Part shown: positions 53,833 through 64,000 of the stretch, one piece after another
Layout: every line of letters starts with the position of its first letter
How positions within the stretch are numbered: the stretch's first letter is position 1
Origin: Desulfovibrio sp.
Lineage (GTDB): Bacteria; Desulfobacterota; Desulfovibrionia; Desulfovibrionales; Desulfovibrionaceae
Length of the DNA: 64,000 bases
NCBI GenBank assembly: GCA_030145055.1
Contig: JAQYWK010000006.1
Location: forward strand, 99,762-163,761
Direction: 5' to 3'
Program-made: the position numbers and the translations under genes
Notes under the pieces: model-generated
Told to the model about the DNA's origin: nothing
Seen by the model: only the letters and a program-made list of their open reading frames with translations
Database searches by the model: none

Positions 53833-54617
53833 TACAAACCTCCGCCCGAATCTTTTTCAGATTTATCAGCCGACACACTCGATGGCTCTGCTCCGATTTC
53901 CTCAAAAATAGATTTTTCCAAATCAACAACATAAGATGAAAGAGACCATTCCCATTTTCGATCACCCGCAATAAGTTCCACTCCAATTCCTAAATCAGGA
54001 TCAACCGAGAATACCCGCTGAGTACAATCGGGAAAAATTCTAAGTAAAGATGCTTCCGTTCTTTCTCTGTTTTGCCCGTCATGAACAAACCCTGTGCGAA
54101 CAATAATTTCACTGTTCCCGCAATCGACCTTACCCGTCTCCTTTTCTACCGAAAACAGTAAGCCAGCCACAACTCGTTCTTCGAGATTTGAATCGGTTAA
54201 GTCTAAAATTATGCGCGAAGCTGCTCCAGTTACTTCCTTCATAACTCGCTTCTTTAAACTAAGAGCAAGCCCCTGCTTTTCACGGGCCAGAGCTGACAAC
54301 CAATCTTCGCGTTGAACTTCAATTTCTTTCTGAGCATCAACCATAGCCTGCTTACGCCATTGTTCAGATTCAGCACGAATCTCAGCCATTACATGTGAAG
54401 CTTTATGATCAAGCTCGCTATGCTTTGTCTCCAGCGACTTATGAAGTTCGTCAGCTTCACTTCGAGTCCTATGCGCTTGCATCATCTCATCGGCCACACG
54501 AGCTTTACGCTTCTTCATAGCCTCCACAAGGGGACCGTAAAGAAACAACTTAAGCAAAAAAATTAACACAAAGAAGTTAATTGTTTGCGCAAAGACAGTG
54601 AACCAGTCGATTAGCAT
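53832..54617 (-). CDS. atpF: N-ATPase b-type stator subunit, extended
   Basis: A 261-residue peripheral-stalk protein. One N-terminal membrane helix (about 5-27, FAQTINFFVLIFLLKLFLYGPL) leads into a long charged coiled coil (about 35-150). Residues about 150-245 form an additional C-terminal domain. Ordinary F-type b is about 160 residues. The extra domain fits the N-ATPase pattern, in which atpH (delta) is missing and the long b subunit is thought to take over its contact with alpha. It overlaps atpA by one base and follows atpE by three. Confidence 0.92.
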   Translation of the reverse strand: MLIDWFTVFAQTINFFVLIFLLKLFLYGPLVEAMKKRKARVADEMMQAHRTRSEADELHKSLETKHSELDHKASHVMAEIRAESEQWRKQAMVDAQKEIEVQREDWLSALAREKQGLALSLKKRVMKEVTGAASRIILDLTDSNLEERVVAGLLFSVEKETGKVDCGNSEIIVRTGFVHDGQNRERTEASLLRIFPDCTQRVFSVDPDLGIGVELIAGDRKWEWSLSSYVVDLEKSIFEEIGAEPSSVSADKSEKDSGGGL

Positions 54618-54620
54618 AAC

Positions 54621-54899
54621 TTAACCCGCAGCCTTCTCTATAAAAAAGTTCCAAAACGGATTTGCAAAAAGCAAAATCATCGCGAGTACAAAACAGTAAA
54701 TCGCAGTTGATTCAACCATTGCCATTCCTACGAATAGGAATTTTACGATGGTGTTGGTTTCATCAGGCTGCTGAGCAATTGCGCTAAGTGCGCGCGACAA
54801 TGCCATTCCCTGACCAATAGCAGGCCCGATGGCTCCAATCCCCATACATATTCCGGCGGCTATAACCGATCCGAATGCGATCCAGCCAAGAGTTTCCAT
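54621..54899 (-). CDS. atpE: N-ATPase c subunit with Na+-type ligands
   Basis: A 92-residue proteolipid with two membrane helices that forms the rotor ring. Gln30 in helix 1 (PAIGQGMAL) and Glu63-Ser64-Thr65 with Tyr68 in helix 2 (MVESTAIYCF) match the Na+-coordination pattern known from the Ilyobacter tartaricus ring (Gln32, Glu65, Ser66, Thr67, Tyr70). The helix ends in the family LLFANPF. Coupling to Na+ rather than H+ is therefore likely, though sequence alone does not prove it. Confidence 0.95.
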   Translation of the reverse strand: METLGWIAFGSVIAAGICMGIGAIGPAIGQGMALSRALSAIAQQPDETNTIVKFLFVGMAMVESTAIYCFVLAMILLFANPFWNFFIEKAAG

Positions 54900-54917
54900 A
54901 TTCTCCTCCTTATTTTT

Positions 54918-55595
54918 TTAACTATTACTAGTATGAACTTCCAAACCTGCAGCAATAAATACTGCCGCTAAAACCGTAAAAATATATGCCTGAACAACTC
55001 CTATCAAAAGCCCGAGAAGTTGCATTATGACTGGAACCAAAAGTGGCATTATCACCAATAAGATCGCGCCCATCATTGTTCCGCTTAAAATGTTTCCGAA
55101 CAAACGCACAGCAAGAGCAAATGTTCTACTAACCTCCCCGATGATATTAAACGGGAGCATCAGCGGTGATGGCTGTATATAACTTTTAAGGTAATTACGA
55201 AAACCGTTCTCTTTTATCCCGTAATAAGGAACTGCGAAAAAAACGATCAGGCTGAACGCAGTTGTGGTTGAAAGTGATCCGGTGGGAGGAGCAAAGCCTG
55301 GCACAACTGAAAGAATATTTGAAACGACAATAAAAATAAAAAGAGTTCCAAGGAGCGGTAGAAACCTTTCAGGTTGCTGATTTGTTGCTGAACCAATCTG
55401 AACAAGTAATCCATCTACAATAATTTCAAGGAAATTTTGTTTATCAGATATAACCGATGAAGATGTAATTCTACGTGTAACCAGCCATGAAAATCCCACA
55501 AGTAGAAACATAACAACCCATGTATATACAAGGGTGTCGTTAAGCTTCATAAATTCGTAGCTTAGATAAACAGTATTATCCGGACTTATTTCCAC
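54918..55595 (-). CDS. atpB: N-ATPase a subunit
   Basis: A 225-residue stator membrane protein with about five to six helices that forms the ion half-channels against the c-ring. The essential Arg lies in FALAVRLFGNILSG. The last helices contain LLVPVIMQLLGLLIGVVQAYIFTVL with the conserved Gln. It is shorter than typical E. coli-type AtpB (about 270). Its start overlaps the atpR stop by ten bases. Confidence 0.95.
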   Translation of the reverse strand: MEISPDNTVYLSYEFMKLNDTLVYTWVVMFLLVGFSWLVTRRITSSSVISDKQNFLEIIVDGLLVQIGSATNQQPERFLPLLGTLFIFIVVSNILSVVPGFAPPTGSLSTTTAFSLIVFFAVPYYGIKENGFRNYLKSYIQPSPLMLPFNIIGEVSRTFALAVRLFGNILSGTMMGAILLVIMPLLVPVIMQLLGLLIGVVQAYIFTVLAAVFIAAGLEVHTSNS

Positions 55596-55903
55596 GGCTT
55601 TCTCCCACTGTCACCAATCAATGATTTCCCTTCAGAACAGTACTTGGACAGCGCAAAAGTCCTAAGCAAATAAAAGCCGATGAATGCAGACGCAATTGGC
55701 GCTCCGCCCTGTTTCATAATTTGTCCGAAAACAAACAAGGTGACTCCATATCTCAGCAAACAACCAGACCAGAAAAATAAACGAGGTCGAACAGCGCGTG
55801 GTAAATATCGGACGGTTAGCCAAAGTCCGCCAAAATGAAATGCCGCAAGCACTGCTCCGGAAGCAAAAAATGCGCAAAGCAATATGTAATTGCTACTCGT
55901 CAT
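55586..55903 (-). CDS. atpR: N-ATPase accessory membrane protein AtpR
   Basis: A 105-residue protein with about three membrane helices (SNYILLCAFFASGAVLAAFHF, the next around LRYGVTLFVFGQI, then ASAFIGFYLLRTF). It matches the AtpR family found only in N-ATPase operons, where it may help c-ring assembly through its Arg in the membrane. I start at ATG 55903, seven bases after GGAG; a frame from 55918 begins inside the atpQ coding sequence without a ribosome site. The stop overlaps atpB. Confidence 0.9.
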   Translation of the reverse strand: MTSSNYILLCAFFASGAVLAAFHFGGLWLTVRYLPRAVRPRLFFWSGCLLRYGVTLFVFGQIMKQGGAPIASAFIGFYLLRTFALSKYCSEGKSLIGDSGRKPWK

Positions 55904-56287
55904 TATTATTCTCCGCATCGTGGTTCACAGTATGCACTTCGTCAGTAGATTCAGCATCTTCATTACACAGCCAATCTCTATCGCGTTCGCTGAGAATATT
56001 GCCCTTCTCCTTGTTCATCCACAATCCCGCACAAACGCACCCGGCAAAAAGACCGACTCCGAGCATAGTCAGCGTCCAGCTAACTTTATAGGGCCACATG
56101 TGATCCATCCAAGCGCCAATAAAGCTTCCAATAACTGTCGGCAAAGCTATGCTCCAACCAACAACGCCCATTGATCCAAAAGCAGACCAAGTTCCCACAA
56201 CGCCTCGCCTTTCAGCGCAAATCCGTCGTTTTTCCTTAGTTGCAACACTATCCCTGAACTTATTTGAACGTGTTTTTTTATCAGTGC

Positions 56288-56291
<4 letters not shown>
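55893..56291 (-). CDS. atpQ: N-ATPase accessory protein AtpQ (AtpI-like)
   Basis: A 132-residue protein. A basic N-terminus (about 1-35) is followed by two membrane helices (about 38-62 and 70-92) with the small-residue pattern GWSIALPTVIGSFIGAWMDH, typical of the AtpI/AtpQ F0F1-ATPase accessory family. An acidic His/Asn-rich tail follows. Homologues may act in Mg2+ uptake or c-ring assembly. It overlaps atpC by four bases (ATGA) and atpR at the other end. Confidence 0.9.
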
Positions 56292-58086
<1,795 letters not shown>

Positions 58087-58337
58087 TTAATTTACCTGCA
58101 TCGTTACGAACTATTGCACGGTATAAAATTAGAGCTATTTTCAGAATACTACAACAACGCCTTATGTCTATCATTTTTATTTATTAGCTAAAATATTCTG
58201 CAATAAACCTGATTATGCACCTGAAGAATTAATCCCCTTATCAAGGGTTGCCTTAACATTAAATAGGAGGCAAAACACAACACGCACTAAGCGAAACATA
58301 TTTATACTAATTTCCCACAACCGGACGGACACATTTC

Positions 58338-60566
58338 ATGCGCACCCCTCTTGATGTTCTACAAAAGACATTCGGCTACGAAAAATTTACAGGACTTCAA
58401 GACGAGATCACTTCGCGTGTAATGGCTGGCGGCAATGCGGTTGTATTCATGCCCACAGGTGGCGGTAAATCTGCATGTTACCAAATACCGTCCATATTGC
58501 GCCAAGGTGTCGGGATAGTAATTTCACCGCTCATTGCGCTAATGCAGGATCAAGTTGCAGCTCTCAAACAAATGGGAGTGCGTGCGGAATGCTTAAATTC
58601 ATCAATAAAAGGTGAGCAGGCTTCGCAAATTATCAGCAGCTTATATAATGGCGAACTAGACCTTTTATATGTTGCTCCTGAAAGACTGGGTCAACCCGGT
58701 TTCTATGAAATGCTTGAGCGTATCGATATAGCATTGATCGCAATTGACGAAGCCCATTGCGTATCCCAATGGGGACACGATTTCAGACCGGACTATCTGA
58801 GACTGGATGCACTTGCAGCAAAATTCCCAAATGTTCCACGCTTAGCACTTACAGCCACAGCAGACGGACCAACTCAAAGAGAGATTCTACAACGACTTTC
58901 TTTTACAGAAAACGATATTTTCGCAACAGGATTTGACAGACCAAACATCCGCTATACGGTTGTCCCTAAAGAAGGGGAGCAAGTTCAGCTTTTAAATTTC
59001 ATTAAAAATGACCACAATAAAGAATGCGGCATAGTCTACCGCATGAGCCGCAAAAAGGTCGAAAAAACAGCTGAATGGTTATGTAAAAAAGGAGTAAAAG
59101 CCCTACCGTATCATGCCGGCCTAAGCGCGCAGATACGTGAAAAAAATCAGGCCCGGTTCATGTCCGAAGATGCAATTGTAATCGTCGCCACTATTGCCTT
59201 TGGAATGGGCATTGACAAACCTGACGTAAGATTTGTGGCTCATTTAGACTTACCGAAAAGTATTGAAGCATATTACCAGGAAACTGGAAGAGCTGGTCGT
59301 GATGGACTCCCTGCTGAAGCGTGGATGTCTGTCGGGATTGGCGATATCGGTTTTTTGCGTAGAATGATTATGTCGGGAGATGCACCGGAAGAACGCAAGT
59401 CTCTAGAAATGCGCAAGCTAAACGCACTGCTCGCCTACTGCGAATCTTCAAACTGCCTAAGACAAGCACTGCTAGGATATTTCGGGGAAGAGCTACAGGA
59501 GCCATGCGGAAACTGTTTTACCTGTATTACGCCCCCAACTAAATTTGATGGAACAATTGCCGCACAGAAAGCGCTATCAAATGTTTACCGCACAGAACAA
59601 ATGTTCGGGGTAAATCATTTAATTGATGTGTTGCTGGGCAAAGAGACTCCAAAAGTGAAAAATAATGGGCATGAAACTTTAAGCACTTTCAAAATAGGTA
59701 CAGAACACACGCCGGAAGAATGGACTTCAATTTACCGTCAAATGGTTTCTCAAGGACTTTTGGATGTTGATATCGAGGGATATGGAGCATTAAAGCTCAA
59801 TAAGCTCAGTTGGGAAGTTTTAAGAAAAGAGCGAAATGTCGATTTGCGCAAAGATCCTATTATAGCAAAGAAAAGTGTAAGCAGTGCAAGAAAGAAAAAA
59901 TTAGTGATCGGAGGACAAGACTGCCCTTCAATGACAACGTCAGAAGCTAAAAAGCTACTGGATGCACTCCGAAGTGTACGTAATGATTTAGCTAAAGAGC
60001 AGCAAGTTCCAGCTTTCATTATTTTTCCTGACAAAACATTACTTGAACTAGCCTGTTACCGCCCTGAATCAATCGATCAATTATATGCTATCAGTGGATT
60101 TGGAGATCAAAAAGTATTTAGATACGGAAATCCAATTATAGAAACCCTGCTGAGTCATCAAGATGAACACGGGCGACCTAAAGACCTTGCACCTCTTCCT
60201 GAGGGCAAAACTAGAACTCCTCCCAAAGAGCTTAGCAAGAGCAAGCCCACTATACCGCCGTCAGCTCTTGAAACTTTAGAGTTATTCGAAGACCTACAAA
60301 ATATAGATAAGGTCGCGGAAAAAAGAAAAATAAAACAAGCTACAGTATACAGCCACTTAACTGCGTGCGTTAAAGCTGGGAAAATTGAAGTGAGCGATAT
60401 TTTAGACTTTGACAAAGCAGAAATTGAGTGTTTAACGGACACCGTTGCTTTTTATAACGAAGAAGGATTCATGCAGCTTAATCCAATTTTTAATGCTTTA
60501 TTCGGTAACTATTCATACGAAGTATTACGTCTTTTCCAAGCGGAACTAAATTCTTCAATAAAATAA
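58338..60566 (+). CDS. recQ: ATP-dependent DNA helicase RecQ
   Basis: A 742-residue 3'-5' helicase for recombination and repair. Walker A is TGGGKS (40-45), the DEAH box is DEAHCVSQWGHDFRPDYLRL, and motif VI is QETGRAGRDG. The RecQ zinc site is formed by CESSNCLRQ plus CGNCFTC (about 373-397). The RQC winged helix, an HRDC domain (about 535-610) and a C-terminal helix-turn-helix (KRKIKQATVYSHL, about 665-700) follow. The C-terminal HTH is found in a subset of RecQ proteins. It is a single gene and diverges from the N-ATPase operon. Confidence 0.96.
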   Translation: MRTPLDVLQKTFGYEKFTGLQDEITSRVMAGGNAVVFMPTGGGKSACYQIPSILRQGVGIVISPLIALMQDQVAALKQMGVRAECLNSSIKGEQASQIISSLYNGELDLLYVAPERLGQPGFYEMLERIDIALIAIDEAHCVSQWGHDFRPDYLRLDALAAKFPNVPRLALTATADGPTQREILQRLSFTENDIFATGFDRPNIRYTVVPKEGEQVQLLNFIKNDHNKECGIVYRMSRKKVEKTAEWLCKKGVKALPYHAGLSAQIREKNQARFMSEDAIVIVATIAFGMGIDKPDVRFVAHLDLPKSIEAYYQETGRAGRDGLPAEAWMSVGIGDIGFLRRMIMSGDAPEERKSLEMRKLNALLAYCESSNCLRQALLGYFGEELQEPCGNCFTCITPPTKFDGTIAAQKALSNVYRTEQMFGVNHLIDVLLGKETPKVKNNGHETLSTFKIGTEHTPEEWTSIYRQMVSQGLLDVDIEGYGALKLNKLSWEVLRKERNVDLRKDPIIAKKSVSSARKKKLVIGGQDCPSMTTSEAKKLLDALRSVRNDLAKEQQVPAFIIFPDKTLLELACYRPESIDQLYAISGFGDQKVFRYGNPIIETLLSHQDEHGRPKDLAPLPEGKTRTPPKELSKSKPTIPPSALETLELFEDLQNIDKVAEKRKIKQATVYSHLTACVKAGKIEVSDILDFDKAEIECLTDTVAFYNEEGFMQLNPIFNALFGNYSYEVLRLFQAELNSSIK

Positions 60567-60658
60567 TCCTTAAACAAAGCAGAGATATTAAATAGCTCAT
60601 TGATATAATTTTAATTATATGTTCATCTTCATAATTAGAGCAAGATTATGGAGGATAC

Positions 60659-62134
60659 ATGAAGAAAATAATTATCTCAATTTTGTTTTTATTATGTTTT
60701 TTATCAGCGGCAATAGCCTCAGACGGACCCGGGGCGCCAACTCTCAATACGAACCCATGTCTCGATGTAATCGTTACCCGCACGACTCCGCTCTTGTCTT
60801 TCAAAAATGCTGAAGGTGGATCACTCTCTAAAACATATGAGATTGAGTTAGATTTGTCAGAATCTTTTACCTCACCCAACCTACGTAAGTACAACATACC
60901 TGAAAACGAAGGTCAGGTCAGCTCGCTCCAAATCGAGAAAGGATCTGCTCTTATAGATGGCAAGCGTTGGTCGTGGAGAGTTCGTGCTGTTGACGCGAGC
61001 GGAACTAAAGGACAGTGGGCTGTCAGCAAATTTTATATAGATTCAAAAAGTGATGATAACTACTCGGGGCTTCAACGAGTCTACCCTATATCCGCAAAAG
61101 TGAGCAGTGGCTCAAACCCTGAGTTTCTCATAGATTACAGTGATGCAGGTCTTAATAGCCAGTGGAGAGCGTCGCCCCCTGGACCCAAATCAGAGTGGAT
61201 TGAACTGGATCTTGGAGATCCAAAGGAGATTAGCAGAATATGGATGCTTGCTGATTTTGAAAATAAAGATGGTTGGCTTTCTAATTTTCACTGGTTAGCA
61301 AGTAATGATGGAGTAAATTGGGAAAAAGTTAATGATGCTAACATCGTAAACTCAAATACATATAGAAACATAATCGATATAGCACCGCGTAAATCTCGTT
61401 TTTGGCGACTCGAAATTACAAAATTTACAGGTTATGCGCCTGCTCTTAACGAAATAATGCTTTTTACACAGGGACAGCCGGAAATTCCCAGTACCCCGAC
61501 TACACCATACGTCCTTGTCATTGGAAACCAGCGTAACGGTTTCACCTTCACTCGTCTTAAAGAAAGAATAGCTGAACTTGTACCAGGATTAACTGTTGTC
61601 CAAATTCCATTCTGGAAAGCCAACATGGCAGTGTTCAAAGCTCTACCGAACAAGCCTGTTGCGATCATATTGAGTGGTAACAACGCTAGCTACAACGAAC
61701 TACCAATGTTTGAATATAATGGTGAGTATGAATTAGTAAGGGAAGCACCAACACCGATTTTAGGCATTTGCGCTGGTTGTCAAATGAACGCGTTTGCATA
61801 CGGTTATACTAGAGTGCATTCAATGGGCTGGTCAGATATTTCTGCAATGCAGCGTGAGCAAGACCGTACTAAAATAAATAAAAAAATCAAAGATCCAGTA
61901 TTTAAAAACATACCTAATCAGTTCATTGCTCCAGAAGTCCACGGTTGGGCTATATACAGTTTAGCTGAGGGTTATGAAGTTGTAGCTGAGTCAGATTACA
62001 TTCAAGCCATAAGACGCAATGATCATATGAGATACGGAGTACAGTTTCATCCTGAAATAAAGGTCTCATATAATCAGGCAATTCCAGTCCTTAAGAACTT
62101 TTTAAAAATGGCGCTCGAGAAAGCCAATAAGTAA
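60659..62134 (+). CDS. secreted FN3 / discoidin / glutamine-amidotransferase fusion
   Basis: A 491-residue protein with a signal peptide (residues 1-20, ending SAAIAS). Residues about 25-128 look like a fibronectin-III-type beta sandwich. Residues about 140-270 match an F5/8 type C (discoidin) carbohydrate-binding domain (SEWIELDLGDPKEISRIWM, then SRFWRLEI). Residues about 283-490 are a class I glutamine-amidotransferase-like domain with nucleophile Cys371 in GICAGC and His464/Glu466 in QFHPEI. A GATase domain outside the cytoplasm, without a synthase partner, is unusual; it may be a gamma-glutamyl hydrolase or peptidase-like enzyme. Start ATG 60659 follows GGAGG. It is a single gene. Confidence 0.85.
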   Translation: MKKIIISILFLLCFLSAAIASDGPGAPTLNTNPCLDVIVTRTTPLLSFKNAEGGSLSKTYEIELDLSESFTSPNLRKYNIPENEGQVSSLQIEKGSALIDGKRWSWRVRAVDASGTKGQWAVSKFYIDSKSDDNYSGLQRVYPISAKVSSGSNPEFLIDYSDAGLNSQWRASPPGPKSEWIELDLGDPKEISRIWMLADFENKDGWLSNFHWLASNDGVNWEKVNDANIVNSNTYRNIIDIAPRKSRFWRLEITKFTGYAPALNEIMLFTQGQPEIPSTPTTPYVLVIGNQRNGFTFTRLKERIAELVPGLTVVQIPFWKANMAVFKALPNKPVAIILSGNNASYNELPMFEYNGEYELVREAPTPILGICAGCQMNAFAYGYTRVHSMGWSDISAMQREQDRTKINKKIKDPVFKNIPNQFIAPEVHGWAIYSLAEGYEVVAESDYIQAIRRNDHMRYGVQFHPEIKVSYNQAIPVLKNFLKMALEKANK

Positions 62135-62182
62135 ACGGACTATAAGAGAATTAGTAACACCCCATCCATATGTGTCGTCCAT

Positions 62183-62222
62183 AAAAAAAGAAAACCCGTA
62201 CAACTTAATTGTACGGGTTTTC
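62183..62222 (-). terminator. terminator of the solitary 5S rRNA gene
   Basis: A long perfect stem, AGAAAACCCGTACAA with TTGTACGGGTTTTCT, is followed on the minus strand by seven U. It lies ten bases past the 5S 3' end. An almost identical element stands at 63881-63916 beside the second 5S copy. Confidence 0.93.
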
Positions 62223-62232
62223 TTAAAAAAAA

Positions 62233-62350
62233 GTCCTTGCGACGACCTAGTTTCCCACCAGCTACCTGGCAGTATCATCGGCGATGGAGGTCTTAACTTC
62301 CGAGTTCGGAATGGGATCGGGTGTGGCCCCTCCTCAATGGTCACAAGGAC
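62233..62350 (-). rRNA. rrf: 5S ribosomal RNA, solitary copy
   Basis: The minus strand reads as a full 118-nt 5S rRNA, from GTCCTTGTGACC to GTCGTCGCAAGGAC, with complementary ends. It contains CCCATTCCGAACTCGGAAGTTAAG, the standard loop-C/helix-III region (given here only as a landmark from CCGAACTCGG). No 23S gene precedes it: only 137 bases separate it from the GGDEF gene. It therefore stands alone. The part visible in the second copy at 63925 is identical. Confidence 0.95.
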
Positions 62351-62425
62351 AAATATCAAAAATATTTGTAATCACCTCGAAGGTGTTTTTCTTAAAGAGC
62401 CCATCTTGCTGAAGCAAGAGATGAA

Positions 62426-62454
62426 TAACTATAGAAAGCATACCACTCTGTCAA
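62426..62454 (-). promoter_or_regulatory. possible promoter of the solitary 5S gene
   Basis: On the minus strand, TTGACA (62449-62454) is a perfect -35 box. With a 17-base spacer the -10 is TAGTTA; at 15 bases it would be TATAGT. This would give a leader of about 70 bases, containing hairpins TCTTGCT/AGCAAGA and CACCT/AGGTG, before the 5S. Confidence 0.55.
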
Positions 62455-62487
62455 CAACTATAAAATATTACATTAAACAAAATCTCA

Positions 62488-63771
62488 TTAATCACTGTAA
62501 CACACCTGATTACGACCTTTGTTTTTGGCTTCATACAACATTTTATCAGCAACCTCGATCATCTCATCCAGAGAAGACATCGTCTTAGTACAAACACCGA
62601 TACTTACCGTCAAGAAAATCTCATGTTCGCCCACTACTATGGTTTTGTTCTCAATATCATCCCTAACGCTGTCAAAAACTTTCTGTATTTCAGAGGGCTT
62701 CATATCGCCACACAATACACAAAATTCATCCCCCCCGAAACGAGACACAACGTCCCCGGTACGAAAGCGACTGTTTAGTGATTCAGCAACAGCCTTAATA
62801 ACTTCATCACCAATAATATGTCCATACTTGTCATTGAAGGATTTGAATTCATCAATATCTATCATAGCCGCAACAAGAGTAGCCTCGCTACGCTGCTGCT
62901 GAGAGAAAAGCTTTTCACCGTATTTAAAAAATGAGCGCCGATTGTAAATGCCTGTAAGATAGTCGTTATCTGACATTTTTTTAATAGTGCTGATATATTC
63001 GGAATTTTCGATATTATGTGAAACTCGGCAGTAAAATTCTTCGGTAAGAAAAGGTTTGTGAATATAGTCATTCGCTCCGGCTTTCAAAAAATAAGCAGAT
63101 GTAGTGGCTCCGCCGACCCCGGATAATCCGATTATAGGAAGGCGTGATTTGGAAAATTTACGTCGAATCTCTTTAACAAGGGTCAAACCATCCATTACGG
63201 GCATATAATGATCAGCAATAACGAGACGAATCTCATCATCAGAATTAACCAAATCCAAGGCCTCTTGCCCGTTCACAGCTTCGATAATTTGAAAATTGCA
63301 AACATCAAGCAAAGCCCGGCAAAGATTTCGGCTAGTACTGGAATCATCTACAACGAGAACCTTGGTATTAATATTCTTCCTAAGCCTGTCCACCAAATTG
63401 ATTACATGCTCAATGTTTCCGAAGTTTTCCTTGGGAACATAGTCAACAATACGTTTGGACCACATAATATCGCGTAGATCATCACTAAGCTCACCAGTAA
63501 AAACAATAGACGGGATCTTATTGGCTACAACCAAATCAACAATCTCTCCGTTGGAAGCATCAGGAAGGTTTATATCGAGTAAAGCAGCAAAAAACTCACA
63601 GTCATTATTCTTTAAATACTCTTCAGTGCTAGCATAATCATCGAACACTAAACTTTCTACGTCCAGACTAGACTTTATACATCTTTTAAGAATACCAGCA
63701 AAAGTCAGACTATCTTCAACGATAAGAACTTTTGTAGGACGTGTAGTGCACTTGATTATCTGTTTAACCAT
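62488..63771 (-). CDS. diguanylate cyclase with two receiver domains
   Basis: A 427-residue protein with two receiver domains and a GGDEF domain. The first receiver (about 12-130) has phosphoacceptor Asp in LLDINLPD. The second (about 137-255) has Asp in ADHYMPVMDG and a Lys in HKPF. The GGDEF domain (about 265-425) has an intact RFGGDEF and a product-inhibition site RTGD five residues before it, so it should make c-di-GMP under feedback control. No kinase is adjacent. It lies between two copies of the 5S rRNA gene. Start ATG 63771 follows GGGGA. Confidence 0.93.
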   Translation of the reverse strand: MVKQIIKCTTRPTKVLIVEDSLTFAGILKRCIKSSLDVESLVFDDYASTEEYLKNNDCEFFAALLDINLPDASNGEIVDLVVANKIPSIVFTGELSDDLRDIMWSKRIVDYVPKENFGNIEHVINLVDRLRKNINTKVLVVDDSSTSRNLCRALLDVCNFQIIEAVNGQEALDLVNSDDEIRLVIADHYMPVMDGLTLVKEIRRKFSKSRLPIIGLSGVGGATTSAYFLKAGANDYIHKPFLTEEFYCRVSHNIENSEYISTIKKMSDNDYLTGIYNRRSFFKYGEKLFSQQQRSEATLVAAMIDIDEFKSFNDKYGHIIGDEVIKAVAESLNSRFRTGDVVSRFGGDEFCVLCGDMKPSEIQKVFDSVRDDIENKTIVVGEHEIFLTVSIGVCTKTMSSLDEMIEVADKMLYEAKNKGRNQVCYSD

Positions 63772-63880
63772 ATCGTCCCCTTATTCTACTTTTAACAACT
63801 GACTAATCATACACATAAAAACAATCGACTACAAATAAAAGAGCCAATAATAAAAATATACCCCCATCCCGCAAACGCAA

Positions 63881-63916
63881 GAAAACCCGTACAAAATTAA
63901 TTGTACGGGTTTCTTT
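63881..63916 (-). terminator. terminator of the rRNA operon at the window edge
   Basis: The stem AAACCCGTACAA/TTGTACGGGTTT (63883-63894 and 63901-63912) has a loop of six. It is nearly the same as the element at 62183-62222, but its minus-strand U-run is short (TTTTCTTG). Confidence 0.82.
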
Positions 63917-63924
63917 AAAAAAAA

Positions 63925-64000
63925 GTCCTTGCGACGACCTAGTTTCCCACCAGCTACCTGGCAGTATCATCGGCGATGGAGGTCTTAACTTCCGAGTTCG
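63925..64000 (-). rRNA. rrf: 5S ribosomal RNA, second copy, partial
   Basis: Seventy-six bases of the 3' part of a 5S rRNA, identical to 62233-62308. The 5' part lies beyond the window. This is probably the 5S of a complete 16S-23S-5S operon that continues to the right. Confidence 0.95.

Overview
The window looks like chromosomal DNA of a marine, sulfate-reducing Desulfovibrionaceae bacterium (Desulfovibrio/Maridesulfovibrio-like). The reasons are the moderately low GC content, the selenocysteine machinery next to a Sec-containing formate dehydrogenase, an [FeFe] hydrogenase, a Na+-type N-ATPase operon, and PAS, GGDEF and chemoreceptor proteins of the sort common in that family. The assignment is inferred from gene content; no database search was possible.

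Layout. 1-930: the 3' end of a feoA-like gene, a small unknown gene and slyX. 961-8856 (minus strand): metG, a PSP1/RicT-like protein, a lone receiver-domain regulator, comEC and murA. 8978-9054: tRNA-His. 9252-15792 (minus): catalase, a periplasmic solute-binding protein, a membrane-anchored pentapeptide-repeat protein, a PAS histidine kinase and a hotdog thioesterase. 15891-22002 (minus): selB, an M18 aminopeptidase, selA and folC. 22067-22143: tRNA-Arg, followed by a candidate rod-shaped RNA.

22522-41866 (minus) is a type I secretion/adhesin locus. In transcription order it holds a MotA/TolQ-like channel protein, a TolC-like outer-membrane protein, a 3142-residue Ig-repeat adhesin, a MotB-like protein, a LapB-like ABC exporter, an HlyD-type adaptor, a Cache-PAS protein with a degenerate HD-GYP domain, and a small unknown protein. 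An ion-channel pair inside a one-substrate secretion operon is the most unusual gene organisation here.

42345-48950 contains an alpha/beta hydrolase (minus), a 60-residue membrane peptide, and then fdhF(Sec)-hycB-hydA-hycB. These four genes match the subunit set of the hydrogen-dependent CO2 reductase (formate-hydrogen lyase-like, without a membrane arm). selA and selB in the same window supply factors needed to read its in-frame TGA. A chemoreceptor gene follows. Next comes a decayed partial copy of the last hycB gene, lying against the 3' end of a complete atpDCQRBEFAG N-ATPase operon (51453-58071, minus).

58338-64000: recQ, a secreted FN3/discoidin/glutamine-amidotransferase fusion protein, a solitary 5S rRNA gene, a REC-REC-GGDEF diguanylate cyclase, and the start of a second, identical 5S rRNA gene that runs off the window. 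Common themes are H2/formate metabolism, sodium bioenergetics, and surface adhesion probably tied to c-di-GMP signalling.
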